A DNA stretch of 5,345 nt from JABIRQ01 sp963583595 (GTDB lineage Bacteria > Pseudomonadota > Alphaproteobacteria > CADEGL01): the NCBI GenBank assembly GCA_963583595.1, contig CAUZWC010000229.1, positions 1 to 5,345 of the forward strand, in the 5' to 3' direction. Below the pieces are notes generated by a model, which worked only from the letters and a program-made list of their open reading frames with translations, was not told where the DNA came from and ran no database searches. Within the stretch, counting starts at the first letter, position 1; each line of letters starts with the position of its first letter. The position numbers were made by a program, and so were the translations under genes. Below, piece by piece: positions 1-5,345 of the stretch.

Positions 1-1081
1 GGAAGCGCAGATGCGCGAGTGTGCCGGTCGCGGGCATGAAGCCGCGCGCCGGGTCCTCGGCATAGAGCCGGACCTCGATGGCATGGCCCAGGATTTCGAG
101 TTCGTCCTGCCCCAGGGGCAGGTCCTCGCCCGCGGCGACGCGAAGCTGCCATTCGACCAAGTCCTCGGCGGTGATCATCTCGGTCACCGGATGCTCGACC
201 TGCAGGCGGGTGTTCATCTCCATGAACCAGAACTCGCCCGAGGGATCGGCCAGGAACTCGACCGTGCCCGCGCCCTCATAGCCGATGGCCCGCGCGGCGG
301 CGACGGCGGCCTCGCCCATCGCGGCGCGGCGCTCGGGCGTCATGCCCGGCGCCGGGGCCTCCTCGATCACCTTCTGGTGGCGGCGCTGGATGGAGCAATC
401 GCGCTCGAACAGATGCACCGCATTGCCGTGGCTGTCCGCGAAGACCTGGACCTCGATATGGCGCGGCTGGGAGACATAGCGTTCGAGCAGAACGCGGCCG
501 TCGCCGAACGCCCCCTCGGCCTCGCGCCGCGCGGATTCGAGGGCGGCAGCGAAGTCCTCGGGCCGGGTCACCGCACGCATGCCGCGCCCACCGCCGCCGG
601 CCACCGCCTTGATCAACACAGGGTAGCCGCTGGCCTCGGCCTCCCTGGCCAAGCGGTCCGGGTCCTGGTCCTCGCCGTGATAGCCGGGCACGACCGGCAC
701 GCCGGCCTCGGCCATCAGGGATTTGGCCGCGCTTTTCGAACCCATAGCGCGGATCGCCGCGGGCGGCGGGCCGACGAAGATCGCGCCGGCCTCGGCCACC
801 GCTTCGGCGAAATCCGCATTCTCCGACAGGAAGCCGTAGCCGGGATGAACCGAGGCCGCGCCGCTCTCCTTGATCGCGCCGACGAGGCGCTCGACGTTCA
901 GATAGCTGTCTCGCGCCGAAGCCGGCCCGATCGGATAAGCCTCGTCCGCCAGCGCGACATGGCGGGCGGCGGCATCGGGCTCGGAATAGACCGCGATGGT
1001 GCGCAGCCCCATGCGCCGCGCCGTCTCAACCACCCGGCAGGCAATCTCGCCCCGGTTCGCGATCAGGATGCTGTCGAACAT
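1..1081 (-). CDS. mccA: 3-methylcrotonyl-CoA carboxylase, biotin carboxylase (alpha) subunit; 3' part lies outside window
   Basis: This is the ATP-dependent biotin carboxylase half of an acyl-CoA carboxylase. It carboxylates the biotin that the partner subunit uses to turn 3-methylcrotonyl-CoA into 3-methylglutaconyl-CoA in leucine breakdown. The visible 360 residues start MFDSILIANRGEIACRV, the standard biotin carboxylase N-terminus. The ATP-grasp region follows: Lys116, Lys158, the glycine loop AGGGGRGM (161-168), His208, HQK with Lys237, and Glu275. Then come the MEMNTRLQVEHPVTE block (287-301) with Glu288, Asn290, Arg292, Gln294 and Glu296, and Arg338. These match the catalytic set of E. 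coli AccC almost number for number, so the domain looks active. Family members are about 650-670 residues, so the C-terminal biotin-carrier domain with its biotinyl lysine lies beyond position 1. The start ATG is 16 bases after the upstream hydratase stop, with GGAG 11 bases ahead. AccC or the alpha subunit of propionyl- or geranyl-CoA carboxylase would look similar over this part. The choice of MCC rests on the neighbouring mccB and liuC. Confidence 0.93.
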   Translation of the reverse strand, partial: MFDSILIANRGEIACRVVETARRMGLRTIAVYSEPDAAARHVALADEAYPIGPASARDSYLNVERLVGAIKESGAASVHPGYGFLSENADFAEAVAEAGAIFVGPPPAAIRAMGSKSAAKSLMAEAGVPVVPGYHGEDQDPDRLAREAEASGYPVLIKAVAGGGGRGMRAVTRPEDFAAALESARREAEGAFGDGRVLLERYVSQPRHIEVQVFADSHGNAVHLFERDCSIQRRHQKVIEEAPAPGMTPERRAAMGEAAVAAARAIGYEGAGTVEFLADPSGEFWFMEMNTRLQVEHPVTEMITAEDLVEWQLRVAAGEDLPLGQDELEILGHAIEVRLYAEDPARGFMPATGTLAHLRF

Positions 1082-1097
1082 CCGCCCTATATCTCCA

Positions 1098-1901
1098 TCA
1101 TCGGGTCGCCCATGCCGGCACCCGCTTTTCGAGGAAGGCCGACAGGCCCTCCTTGGCCTCGGGCTGCGCCCGCATATACGCCGCCTCCTGGGCGATCTCC
1201 GCCAGGGTTTCGTCGCTCATACGCAGACCGGCGAGGTCCAGGACCAACGACTTGGCTGCCGCCATGGCCTCGGGACCGTTGGCCAACAGGGTGTCCACCA
1301 ACGCCGCGACCCGCGAATCCAGGGCCTCCGCCGCCACGACCTCGTGCAGCAACCCGATGCGCAAACCCTCGGCCGCGCCGAACCGCTCTCCCGACAGGGC
1401 ATAGCGCCGCGTCTCGCGCGTGCCGATGGCCGCATCCATGGCATGGGCAATGGGCGACCAGACGATGCCGAAGCGCACCTCGGTCAGCCCGAAAGCACAG
1501 TTTTCCGCCCCGATCGCGATGTCGCAGGCCGCCGCCATGCCCATGCCGCCGCCGTAGCAGGCCCCGGACACCGCCGCGATTGTCGGCTTGGGCAATTCGT
1601 TCAAGGCGCGGATGGCCCCCGTGGTGCGGATCGAGAATTCGCGGTTCCTCGCCTCTGTCGCCACGCCCATTTCCTTGAGAAAGGCGAGGTCCGCGCCGCC
1701 GCAGAAATGCTTGCCCGTGCCGCGCAGCACGACGATCCGCACGGCATCCTCCGCCGCCGCCCGGTTCGCGGCCTCGTAAAGCCCGTCGATCACCGCGCCG
1801 TTATAGGCATTGGCCCGCTCCGCCCGGTTGATCCGAACGGTCGCCACCCCGCGCGAATCGATCTCGGTGGTGACAGCAGCTTCAGTCATGGGCGTTTCCA
1901 T
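1098..1901 (-). CDS. Second enoyl-CoA hydratase/isomerase (crotonase) family protein, LiuC-like but divergent
   Basis: This is a crotonase-fold CoA enzyme of 267 residues, the usual family length. Visible motifs are the CoA/oxyanion-hole segment HFCGGADLAFLKEM (65-78), the second oxyanion-hole glycines in SGACYGGGMGMAAACD (112-127), and FGLTEVRFGI (137-146) with Glu141 at the position of the first catalytic glutamate (Glu144 of rat mitochondrial hydratase). The second catalytic glutamate (rat Glu164) is replaced by Arg166 in TRRYAL. The end AFLEKRVPAW resembles the LiuC end AFLEKRKPGW, so the two neighbours look like related paralogues. Where LiuC has GLIPATIGPY, this protein has GIVWSPIAHA, which changes the acyl-pocket segment. 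The reading frame is open further upstream, but those codons run through a palindromic repeat. The ATG at 1901 has GGAGGT five bases ahead and is preferred; a second in-frame ATG at 1889 is possible. It may be a side-chain-specific hydratase or a second methylglutaconyl-CoA hydratase. The substrate cannot be told from sequence. Confidence 0.9.
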   Translation of the reverse strand: METPMTEAAVTTEIDSRGVATVRINRAERANAYNGAVIDGLYEAANRAAAEDAVRIVVLRGTGKHFCGGADLAFLKEMGVATEARNREFSIRTTGAIRALNELPKPTIAAVSGACYGGGMGMAAACDIAIGAENCAFGLTEVRFGIVWSPIAHAMDAAIGTRETRRYALSGERFGAAEGLRIGLLHEVVAAEALDSRVAALVDTLLANGPEAMAAAKSLVLDLAGLRMSDETLAEIAQEAAYMRAQPEAKEGLSAFLEKRVPAWATR

Positions 1902-1906
1902 TGCGC

Positions 1907-1912
1907 ACCTCC
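1907..1912 (-). promoter_or_regulatory. Shine-Dalgarno site that decides the start of the second crotonase
   Basis: GGAGGT on the minus strand lies five bases before the ATG at 1901. It is the strongest ribosome binding site in the window. It supports this start over the longer frame opening at 1976 and over the inner ATG at 1889. It sits at the edge of the palindromic repeat, and its GAGG can pair with CCTC at the other end of that element. Confidence 0.7.
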
Positions 1913-1972
1913 ACCCCTCTCCTTGGGGAGAGGAAGGGGCCCACGCCGAAGGCGTGGGAGGGTGAGGGGAAA
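1907..1972. repeat. Palindromic intergenic repeat with two perfect hairpins
   Basis: This 66-base element nearly fills the gap between the two crotonase genes. It holds two perfect stem-loops: CCTCTCC/GGAGAGG around TTGG (1916-1933, 7 bp) and CCCACGCC/GGCGTGGG around GAA (1940-1958, 8 bp). The outer arms are also complementary with one bulged base: CCTC-C-ACCC (1908-1916) against GGGTGAGG (1960-1967). Read on the minus strand it begins CCCCTCACCCTCCCACGCC. From memory, this style of dispersed palindromic repeat is common between genes of alphaproteobacteria. No T-run follows either stem, so it is not a typical intrinsic terminator, and transcription probably reads through. It could act in mRNA stability or processing, or in translation of the downstream gene. 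That it is multi-copy is inferred, because only one copy is present here. Confidence 0.75.
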
Positions 1973-1979
1973 ACATTCC

Positions 1980-2774
1980 TCAACCATTTTCCACGACCCA
2001 GCCGGGCTTGCGCTTCTCCAGGAACGCGGCGACGCCCTCGCGGCCTTCCGGTTCGGTGCGGATACGCGCGATGCGTTCGGCCGTGTCGGCCAATACCGAA
2101 TCGGGCACGCCACCCGTCACCCGCTCAATCAGAGCCTTGCCCTGACGGAGAGCGCTCGGCCCGCCCTTCAGCAATTCGGTCGCAATACCGTTCAGGGTCG
2201 CGTCCAGATCGTCCGGCGCGCAGACCGCGTGGACCAGGCCGATGCGCTGACCCTCGGCCGCGTCGAAGCGTTCCGCCGTCAGGAAATAGCGTCGCGCCTG
2301 GCGCGAGCCGATGGCGTTCACGACATAGGGGCCGATGGTGGCCGGGATCAGGCCGAGCCGTACTTCCGACAGGCTGAACTTCGCCGGCGCCGACGCCACG
2401 GCGACATCGCAGCAGGCGACCAGGCCGACGCCGCCACCGAAGGCCGCGCCCTGGACCCGGGCGATGGTCGGCACGGGCATGGTGTCGAGACGCTGAAGCA
2501 TATGGGCCAGGGCCATCGAATCGGCCAGGTTCTCGGCCTCCGAATAGCCGGCCATCCGCTTTATCCAATTGAGATCGGCGCCGGCCGAGAAGCTCTTGCC
2601 CTCCGAGGCCAGCACGACGAGGCGCACCTCGTCGCGCGCCGCGAGATCGTCGAGCACCCAGCGCAGATCCGCGATCAGCGCATCGTCGAAGGCGTTGTGT
2701 ATCTCCGGCCGGTTCAGGGTGACCGTCGCCCGGCCATCCTCGGCGATCGTCGTCTTGATGCTCTCGTCCGTCAT
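1980..2774 (-). CDS. liuC: 3-methylglutaconyl-CoA hydratase (LiuC-type enoyl-CoA hydratase)
   Basis: This is a crotonase-family enzyme of 264 residues that would hydrate 3-methylglutaconyl-CoA to 3-hydroxy-3-methylglutaryl-CoA, the step after the MCC carboxylase in leucine catabolism. Diagnostic segments are SFSAGADLNWIKRMAGYSEA (61-80), ARVQGAAFGGGVGLVACCD (105-123) and SLSEVRLGLIPATIGPYV (134-151), all typical of proteobacterial LiuC as I recall it. Glu137 takes the place of the first catalytic glutamate. The second glutamate of classical hydratases is Arg162 (ARRYFLTAERF). I believe this substitution is shared by bacterial LiuC proteins and does not by itself indicate an inactive enzyme. 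The oxyanion hole is formed around the SAGAD and FGGG backbones. The gene begins 33 bases after the mccB stop, with an AGGA-like site four bases before the ATG, so it is probably cotranscribed. A general enoyl-CoA hydratase is the main alternative, but its place next to mccB favours LiuC. Confidence 0.88.
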   Translation of the reverse strand: MTDESIKTTIAEDGRATVTLNRPEIHNAFDDALIADLRWVLDDLAARDEVRLVVLASEGKSFSAGADLNWIKRMAGYSEAENLADSMALAHMLQRLDTMPVPTIARVQGAAFGGGVGLVACCDVAVASAPAKFSLSEVRLGLIPATIGPYVVNAIGSRQARRYFLTAERFDAAEGQRIGLVHAVCAPDDLDATLNGIATELLKGGPSALRQGKALIERVTGGVPDSVLADTAERIARIRTEPEGREGVAAFLEKRKPGWVVENG

Positions 2775-2807
2775 CTTGTCCTGCTTGTCGCTGAAACGAA
2801 GGCCCGC

Positions 2808-4415
2808 CTACATCCGGAACACGCCGAAGCGGGTCTTCTCGATCGGCGCGTTGAGGGCCGCCGAGAGGCCGAGGCCCAGCACCATGCGCGTGTCGGCCGG
2901 GTCGATCACCCCGTCGTCCCAGAGCCGGGCGCTGGCGTAATAGGGATGGCCCTGGCGATCGTATTGCTCGCGGATCGGCTGCTTGAAATCCTCTTCCTGC
3001 GCCGCGCTCCAGCTTTCGCCCTTGGCCTCGATATTGTCGCGCGTGACGGTGGCGAGGACGGTGGCTGCCTGTTCGCCGCCCATCACCGAGGTCCGGCTGT
3101 TGGGCCAGGTCCAGAGGAAGCGAGGGCTGTAGGACCGGCCGCACATGGCGTAGTTCCCCGCGCCGTAGCTGCCGCCGATGATGACCGTGAACTTGGGCAC
3201 GGCGGCGCAGGCCACGGCAGTCACCATCTTGGCCCCATCGCGGGCGATGCCCCCGGCCTCGTATTTCTTGCCGACCATGAAGCCCGAGATGTTCTGCAGA
3301 AAGACCAACGGGATGCCGCGCTGGGCGCAGAGCTCGATGAAATGGGCGGCCTTCAGCGCGCTCTCGCCGAACAGGATGCCGTTGTTCGCGACGATGCCGA
3401 CAGGATAGCCGTGGATATGCGCGAAGCCGCAGACGATGGTCTGGGCGTAGAGCGCCTTGAACTCGTCGAACTCGCTGGCATCTACGATCCGCGCGATCAC
3501 CTCGCGCACATCGTAGGGAATGCGCGAATCAGCCGGCACGATGCCGTAAAGCTCTTCCGCGCCATGAGCCGGCGGCAGCGGATCGCGCAGGTCGAGGGAG
3601 ACGGTCTTGCGCCGGTTCAGATTGCCGACGATGCGCCGGGTCAGCGCCAGGGCATGCGGGTCGTTCTGGGCGTAGTGGTCGGCCACGCCCGAGGTCCGGG
3701 CATGAACATCCGCGCCGCCCAGTTCCTCCGCCGTCACGATCTCGCCCGTCGCCGCCTTCACCAAGGGCGGGCCGCCCAGGAAGATGGTGCCCTGGTTGCG
3801 CACGATCACGGCCTCGTCCGACATGGCGGGCACATAGGCCCCGCCCGCGGTGCAGGAACCCATGACGACGGCGATCTGCGGAATGCCCCCCGCGCTCAGG
3901 GTCGCCTGGTTGTAGAAGATGCGGCCGAAATGGTCGCGGTCCGGGAAGACCTCGTCCCAGGTCGGCAGGTTCGCTCCGCCCGAATCGACCAGATAGACGC
4001 AGGGCAGGTTGTTCTCGCGCGCGATCTCCTGGGCGCGGACATGCTTCTTCACCGTGATCGGGAAATAGGTGCCGCCCTTGACCGTCGCGTCATTGGCGAC
4101 GACCACGCATTCCGTCCCGGCGATCCGCCCGACCCCGGTGACGATCCCGGCCGCCGGCACGTCTTCGCCATACATGTCATGGGCGGCGAGCTGGGAAAGT
4201 TCGAGAAAGGGCGTGCCCGGGTCGAGCAGCCCGCGCACCCGGTCCCGGGGCAGCAGCTTGCCACGCGCCAGATGGCGCTCCCGGCTGCGCGCGGGCCCGC
4301 CCTCCTTGATCGCGCCGATCTTCTCCTTGAGATCCTCGACCAGCGCGCGCATCGCCGCGGCATTCTGCTTGAACGCCTTGGAGCGCGGCTGTACGGCGGA
4401 GCGGATGCAGGTCAT
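2808..4415 (-). CDS. mccB: 3-methylcrotonyl-CoA carboxylase, carboxyltransferase (beta) subunit
   Basis: This subunit moves the carboxyl group from carboxybiotin on the MccA carrier domain to 3-methylcrotonyl-CoA, and works as a mixed oligomer with MccA. The protein is 535 residues, the same length as my recollection of Pseudomonas LiuB, and shares the closing GVFRM. The N-terminal carboxyltransferase half has RGKLLPRDRV (51-60), NDATVKGGTYFP (108-119), VDSGGANLP (143-151) and MGSCTAGGAYVPAMSDE (185-201). The C-terminal half has FAHIHGYPVG (331-340), NNGILF (344-349), FLQNISGFMVG (372-382), GGSYGAGNYAMCGR (414-427), PRFLWTWPN (431-439), MGGEQAA (445-451) and SARLWDDGVIDP (495-506). The glycine-rich oxyanion-hole loops in both halves are intact. 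It starts 22 bases after the isomerase-like gene. Its ribosome binding site is weak, with only GGGGA 11 bases ahead, which hints at translational coupling. Geranyl-CoA carboxylase beta is the nearest alternative; the adjacent LiuC makes MCC more likely. Confidence 0.95.
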   Translation of the reverse strand: MTCIRSAVQPRSKAFKQNAAAMRALVEDLKEKIGAIKEGGPARSRERHLARGKLLPRDRVRGLLDPGTPFLELSQLAAHDMYGEDVPAAGIVTGVGRIAGTECVVVANDATVKGGTYFPITVKKHVRAQEIARENNLPCVYLVDSGGANLPTWDEVFPDRDHFGRIFYNQATLSAGGIPQIAVVMGSCTAGGAYVPAMSDEAVIVRNQGTIFLGGPPLVKAATGEIVTAEELGGADVHARTSGVADHYAQNDPHALALTRRIVGNLNRRKTVSLDLRDPLPPAHGAEELYGIVPADSRIPYDVREVIARIVDASEFDEFKALYAQTIVCGFAHIHGYPVGIVANNGILFGESALKAAHFIELCAQRGIPLVFLQNISGFMVGKKYEAGGIARDGAKMVTAVACAAVPKFTVIIGGSYGAGNYAMCGRSYSPRFLWTWPNSRTSVMGGEQAATVLATVTRDNIEAKGESWSAAQEEDFKQPIREQYDRQGHPYYASARLWDDGVIDPADTRMVLGLGLSAALNAPIEKTRFGVFRM

Positions 4416-4437
4416 CGCAACTGTCGTCCCCGCAATT

Positions 4438-5040
4438 TCACCCGCCGCCGGATTCGAGCCAGCGCTCGATCTCGGGGAATTTATCGAAGCCCCAGAAGGG
4501 CTCGCCGTCCACGATCACGAAGGGCGAGCCGAACACGCCCGCCGCGATCGCCATGTCCGTCTCGTCGCGCAACCGATCCTTGACCGCGTCATCCTTGAGG
4601 GCGGCGCGCAATTCGTCAGCATCGATGCCGAGGCCCGTGCCGACTTCCGCCACCGCATCCGGCCTCGACATGTCGCGCCCTTCCATGAAGGCGGCGTCGT
4701 AGACCGCGCGGGCGAAACGGTTGGCCAGGACCGGATCGCGGCCGTGCATCCAGTAGAAGACGCGGCTGGGCGCCACGGCCAGGAAGGGAAAGGGGTCGGG
4801 CAGTTTGAAATCGAAGCCCATGGCCCGGGCCGTCCGCTTCAGGTCGTGCTTCATATAGTCGCCCTTGAGCGGCACTTGGATCAGCGGGACCATGCCGGTC
4901 TGCTTCATGACGACGCCCATCAGATAGGGCTTCCAATCGACCTCGCGGCCATGCCGGGCCGCCAGGTCCTCGATCTCCCGCGCCGCGACATAGCCGTAGG
5001 GAGAGGAGAACTCGAAATAGAAGGTGAGCGGTGCGGGCAT
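4438..5040 (-). CDS. DsbA-fold protein of the 2-hydroxychromene-2-carboxylate isomerase / kappa-GST family
   Basis: This 200-residue cytoplasmic protein has no signal peptide and a thioredoxin fold with a helical insertion. It opens LTFYFEFSSPYGYVAAREIE (5-24). The S12-S13-P14-Y15 motif sits where DsbA has its CXXC; kappa-class glutathione transferases and hydroxychromene carboxylate isomerases carry a catalytic serine there. There is no cysteine pair, so disulphide exchange is unlikely. Further family marks are WKPYLMGVVM (36-45), YMKHDLKRTARAMG (62-75), the cis-proline segment GVFGSPFVIVDGEPFWGFD (168-186) and the closing FPEIERWL (188-195). Family members use glutathione to isomerise or conjugate small molecules, and the true substrate here is unknown. 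It is the first gene of the apparent operon, 22 bases ahead of mccB. GAGGA six bases before its ATG supports the start. Involvement in naphthalene degradation should not be inferred from the family name, because no other gene here suggests it. Confidence 0.85.
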   Translation of the reverse strand: MPAPLTFYFEFSSPYGYVAAREIEDLAARHGREVDWKPYLMGVVMKQTGMVPLIQVPLKGDYMKHDLKRTARAMGFDFKLPDPFPFLAVAPSRVFYWMHGRDPVLANRFARAVYDAAFMEGRDMSRPDAVAEVGTGLGIDADELRAALKDDAVKDRLRDETDMAIAAGVFGSPFVIVDGEPFWGFDKFPEIERWLESGGG

Positions 5041-5046
5041 GGTCTG

Positions 5047-5051
5047 TCCTC
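5047..5051 (-). promoter_or_regulatory. Shine-Dalgarno site of the isomerase-like gene
   Basis: GAGGA on the minus strand stands six bases before the ATG at 5040. It supports MPAPLTF as the true N-terminus and marks the start of the first gene in the apparent operon. Confidence 0.6.
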
Positions 5052-5159
5052 GAGCATCGGAGCGGCACGGTCGGCCGCCATCATAGCGGCACCCTCGCGC
5101 GCCGGGGAGGCTATCGCAATCCCCGACGCGATCCTCGGATCACAGCCGCGCGCAAGAGT

Positions 5160-5185
5160 GTTTTCCGCGAACCAAAGGAAAAAAC
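5160..5185. terminator. AT-rich inverted repeat, possible weak terminator after the SDR gene
   Basis: TTTTCC (5161-5166) and GGAAAA (5177-5182) can pair as a 6-bp stem around a 10-base loop, about 25 bases past the SDR stop. On the minus strand a six-T run (5184-5179) is part of the stem arm rather than following it, so this is not a textbook intrinsic terminator. It stands out mainly because it is AT-rich in a GC-rich setting. Confidence 0.2.
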
Positions 5186-5205
5186 GGACATCGCATCGTT
5201 CATCC

Positions 5206-5345
5206 CTACCAGGCGATGACCGCACCGTCGTAGTTGAAGAAATGACCGCTGGTCTCGGGCGTCAGCCCGTCGATCACGGCGCGCATGCCGGCCACGCTGT
5301 CCGCCGGCGACACGGGGGCCTTGGGGCCGCCCATATCGGTCTGCA
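5206..5345 (-). CDS. C-terminus of a short-chain dehydrogenase/reductase (C-factor/CsgA-like); 5' part lies outside window
   Basis: Only the last 45 codons and the TAG stop are inside the window. The peptide begins QTDMGGPKAPVSPADSV and ends GHFFNYDGAVIAW. This matches the tail of NAD(P)-dependent short-chain dehydrogenases of the C-factor/CsgA-like branch, where TDMGGP follows the substrate loop, a VAGMRAVIDGLTPE helix comes next, and NYDG..(I)xW closes the chain. The cofactor-binding glycine motif and the catalytic Tyr-x-x-x-Lys lie outside. The 165-base gap after its stop suggests that it is a separate transcription unit from the mcc/liu run. The substrate is unknown. Confidence 0.75.
   Translation of the reverse strand, partial: QTDMGGPKAPVSPADSVAGMRAVIDGLTPETSGHFFNYDGAVIAW

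Larger units (their letters stand above)
5041..5205 (-). promoter_or_regulatory. Non-coding gap that probably holds the promoter of the mcc/liu operon
   Basis: This is the longest gene-free stretch in the window and the natural place for the promoter of the isomerase-mccB-liuC-crotonase-mccA run. On the minus strand a TATGAT (5085-5080) resembles a -10 box about 40 bases before the first ATG. No convincing -35 stands 16-18 bases further up; the nearest TTGCGA (5119-5114) is 28 bases away. A short dyad GATCC-TC-GGATC (5130-5141) could be an operator half-site pair or chance. Promoter location is inferred and the boxes are weak. Confidence 0.35.

Noticed and set aside
11..1678. A 555-codon open frame on the plus strand
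   Set aside because: It lies antisense to mccA and part of the second crotonase. It turns into Pro/Arg/Ser-rich low-complexity sequence and has no family likeness, whereas the minus strand gives a residue-by-residue biotin carboxylase match.
1940..1958. The minus-strand loop as a C(UUCG)G tetraloop
   Set aside because: GCC-UUC-GGC pairs fully only with a three-base loop. The tetraloop register would leave a C-C mismatch.
1907..1972. The repeat as a rho-independent terminator
   Set aside because: The stems are strong, but no T-run follows on either strand, and the next gene begins at once on the same strand. Read-through in an operon fits better.
2125..3144. A 339-codon minus-strand frame across the mccB/liuC junction
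   Set aside because: It is out of frame with both genes and encodes a Gly/Arg/Pro-rich sequence. The mccB and liuC frames explain the same bases fully.
996..4583. A 1195-codon open frame on the plus strand spanning four minus-strand genes
   Set aside because: It is the antisense shadow of mccA, the second crotonase, liuC and mccB. Its translation is rich in Arg, His, Asp and Gly with no recognisable domain, as expected when stop codons are rare in GC-rich DNA opposite real genes.
4616..5225. Minus-strand frames of 150 and 101 codons over the isomerase-like gene and its leader
   Set aside because: They overlap the recognised thioredoxin-fold protein in another frame and show no motif. The 101-codon frame only threads through the intergenic gap.
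1..5345. CRISPR array, tRNA, rRNA, transposase or phage genes
   Set aside because: No regularly spaced repeats, cloverleaf-like segments, transposase motifs or integrase motifs were seen. Almost every base is explained by catabolic genes.

Overview
The window is GC-rich and densely coded. The only strand with credible genes is the minus strand, so transcription runs from the right edge towards position 1. The genes are tightly packed, the GC content is high, and a CCCTCACCC-type palindromic repeat sits in one gap. Together these suggest a proteobacterium, probably an alphaproteobacterium. That assignment is an inference from style and protein similarity as I remember it, not from a marker gene.

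Layout in transcription order (right to left). (1) 5345-5206: the last 45 codons of a short-chain dehydrogenase/reductase of the C-factor/CsgA-like kind, cut by the window edge. (2) 5205-5041: a 165-base non-coding gap with an AT-rich inverted repeat, a small GATCC dyad and a possible -10 box. (3) 5040-4438: a DsbA-fold, kappa-GST/2-hydroxychromene-2-carboxylate-isomerase-like protein. (4) 4415-2808: mccB/liuB, the carboxyltransferase (beta) subunit of 3-methylcrotonyl-CoA carboxylase. (5) 2774-1980: a LiuC-type crotonase, probably 3-methylglutaconyl-CoA hydratase. (6) 1972-1907: a palindromic repeat that fills most of the 78-base gap. (7) 1901-1098: a second, divergent crotonase. (8) 1081-1: mccA/liuD, the biotin carboxylase (alpha) subunit, cut off after 360 codons, so its biotin-carrier domain lies outside.

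Genes 3, 4, 5, 7 and 8 are separated by 22, 33, 78 and 16 bases and read as one operon for leucine/isovalerate catabolism. MccA and MccB would carboxylate 3-methylcrotonyl-CoA to 3-methylglutaconyl-CoA, and LiuC would hydrate that to HMG-CoA. The expected partners, isovaleryl-CoA dehydrogenase (liuA/ivd) and HMG-CoA lyase (liuE), are not in this window. They may lie beyond position 1 or elsewhere. The departures from a plain liu operon are the second crotonase between liuC and mccA, the thioredoxin-fold protein as first gene, and the repeat that seems to supply or mask the ribosome binding site of the second crotonase. I found no RNA gene, CRISPR array, insertion sequence or clearly novel system. 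Most of this is recognisable central catabolism.
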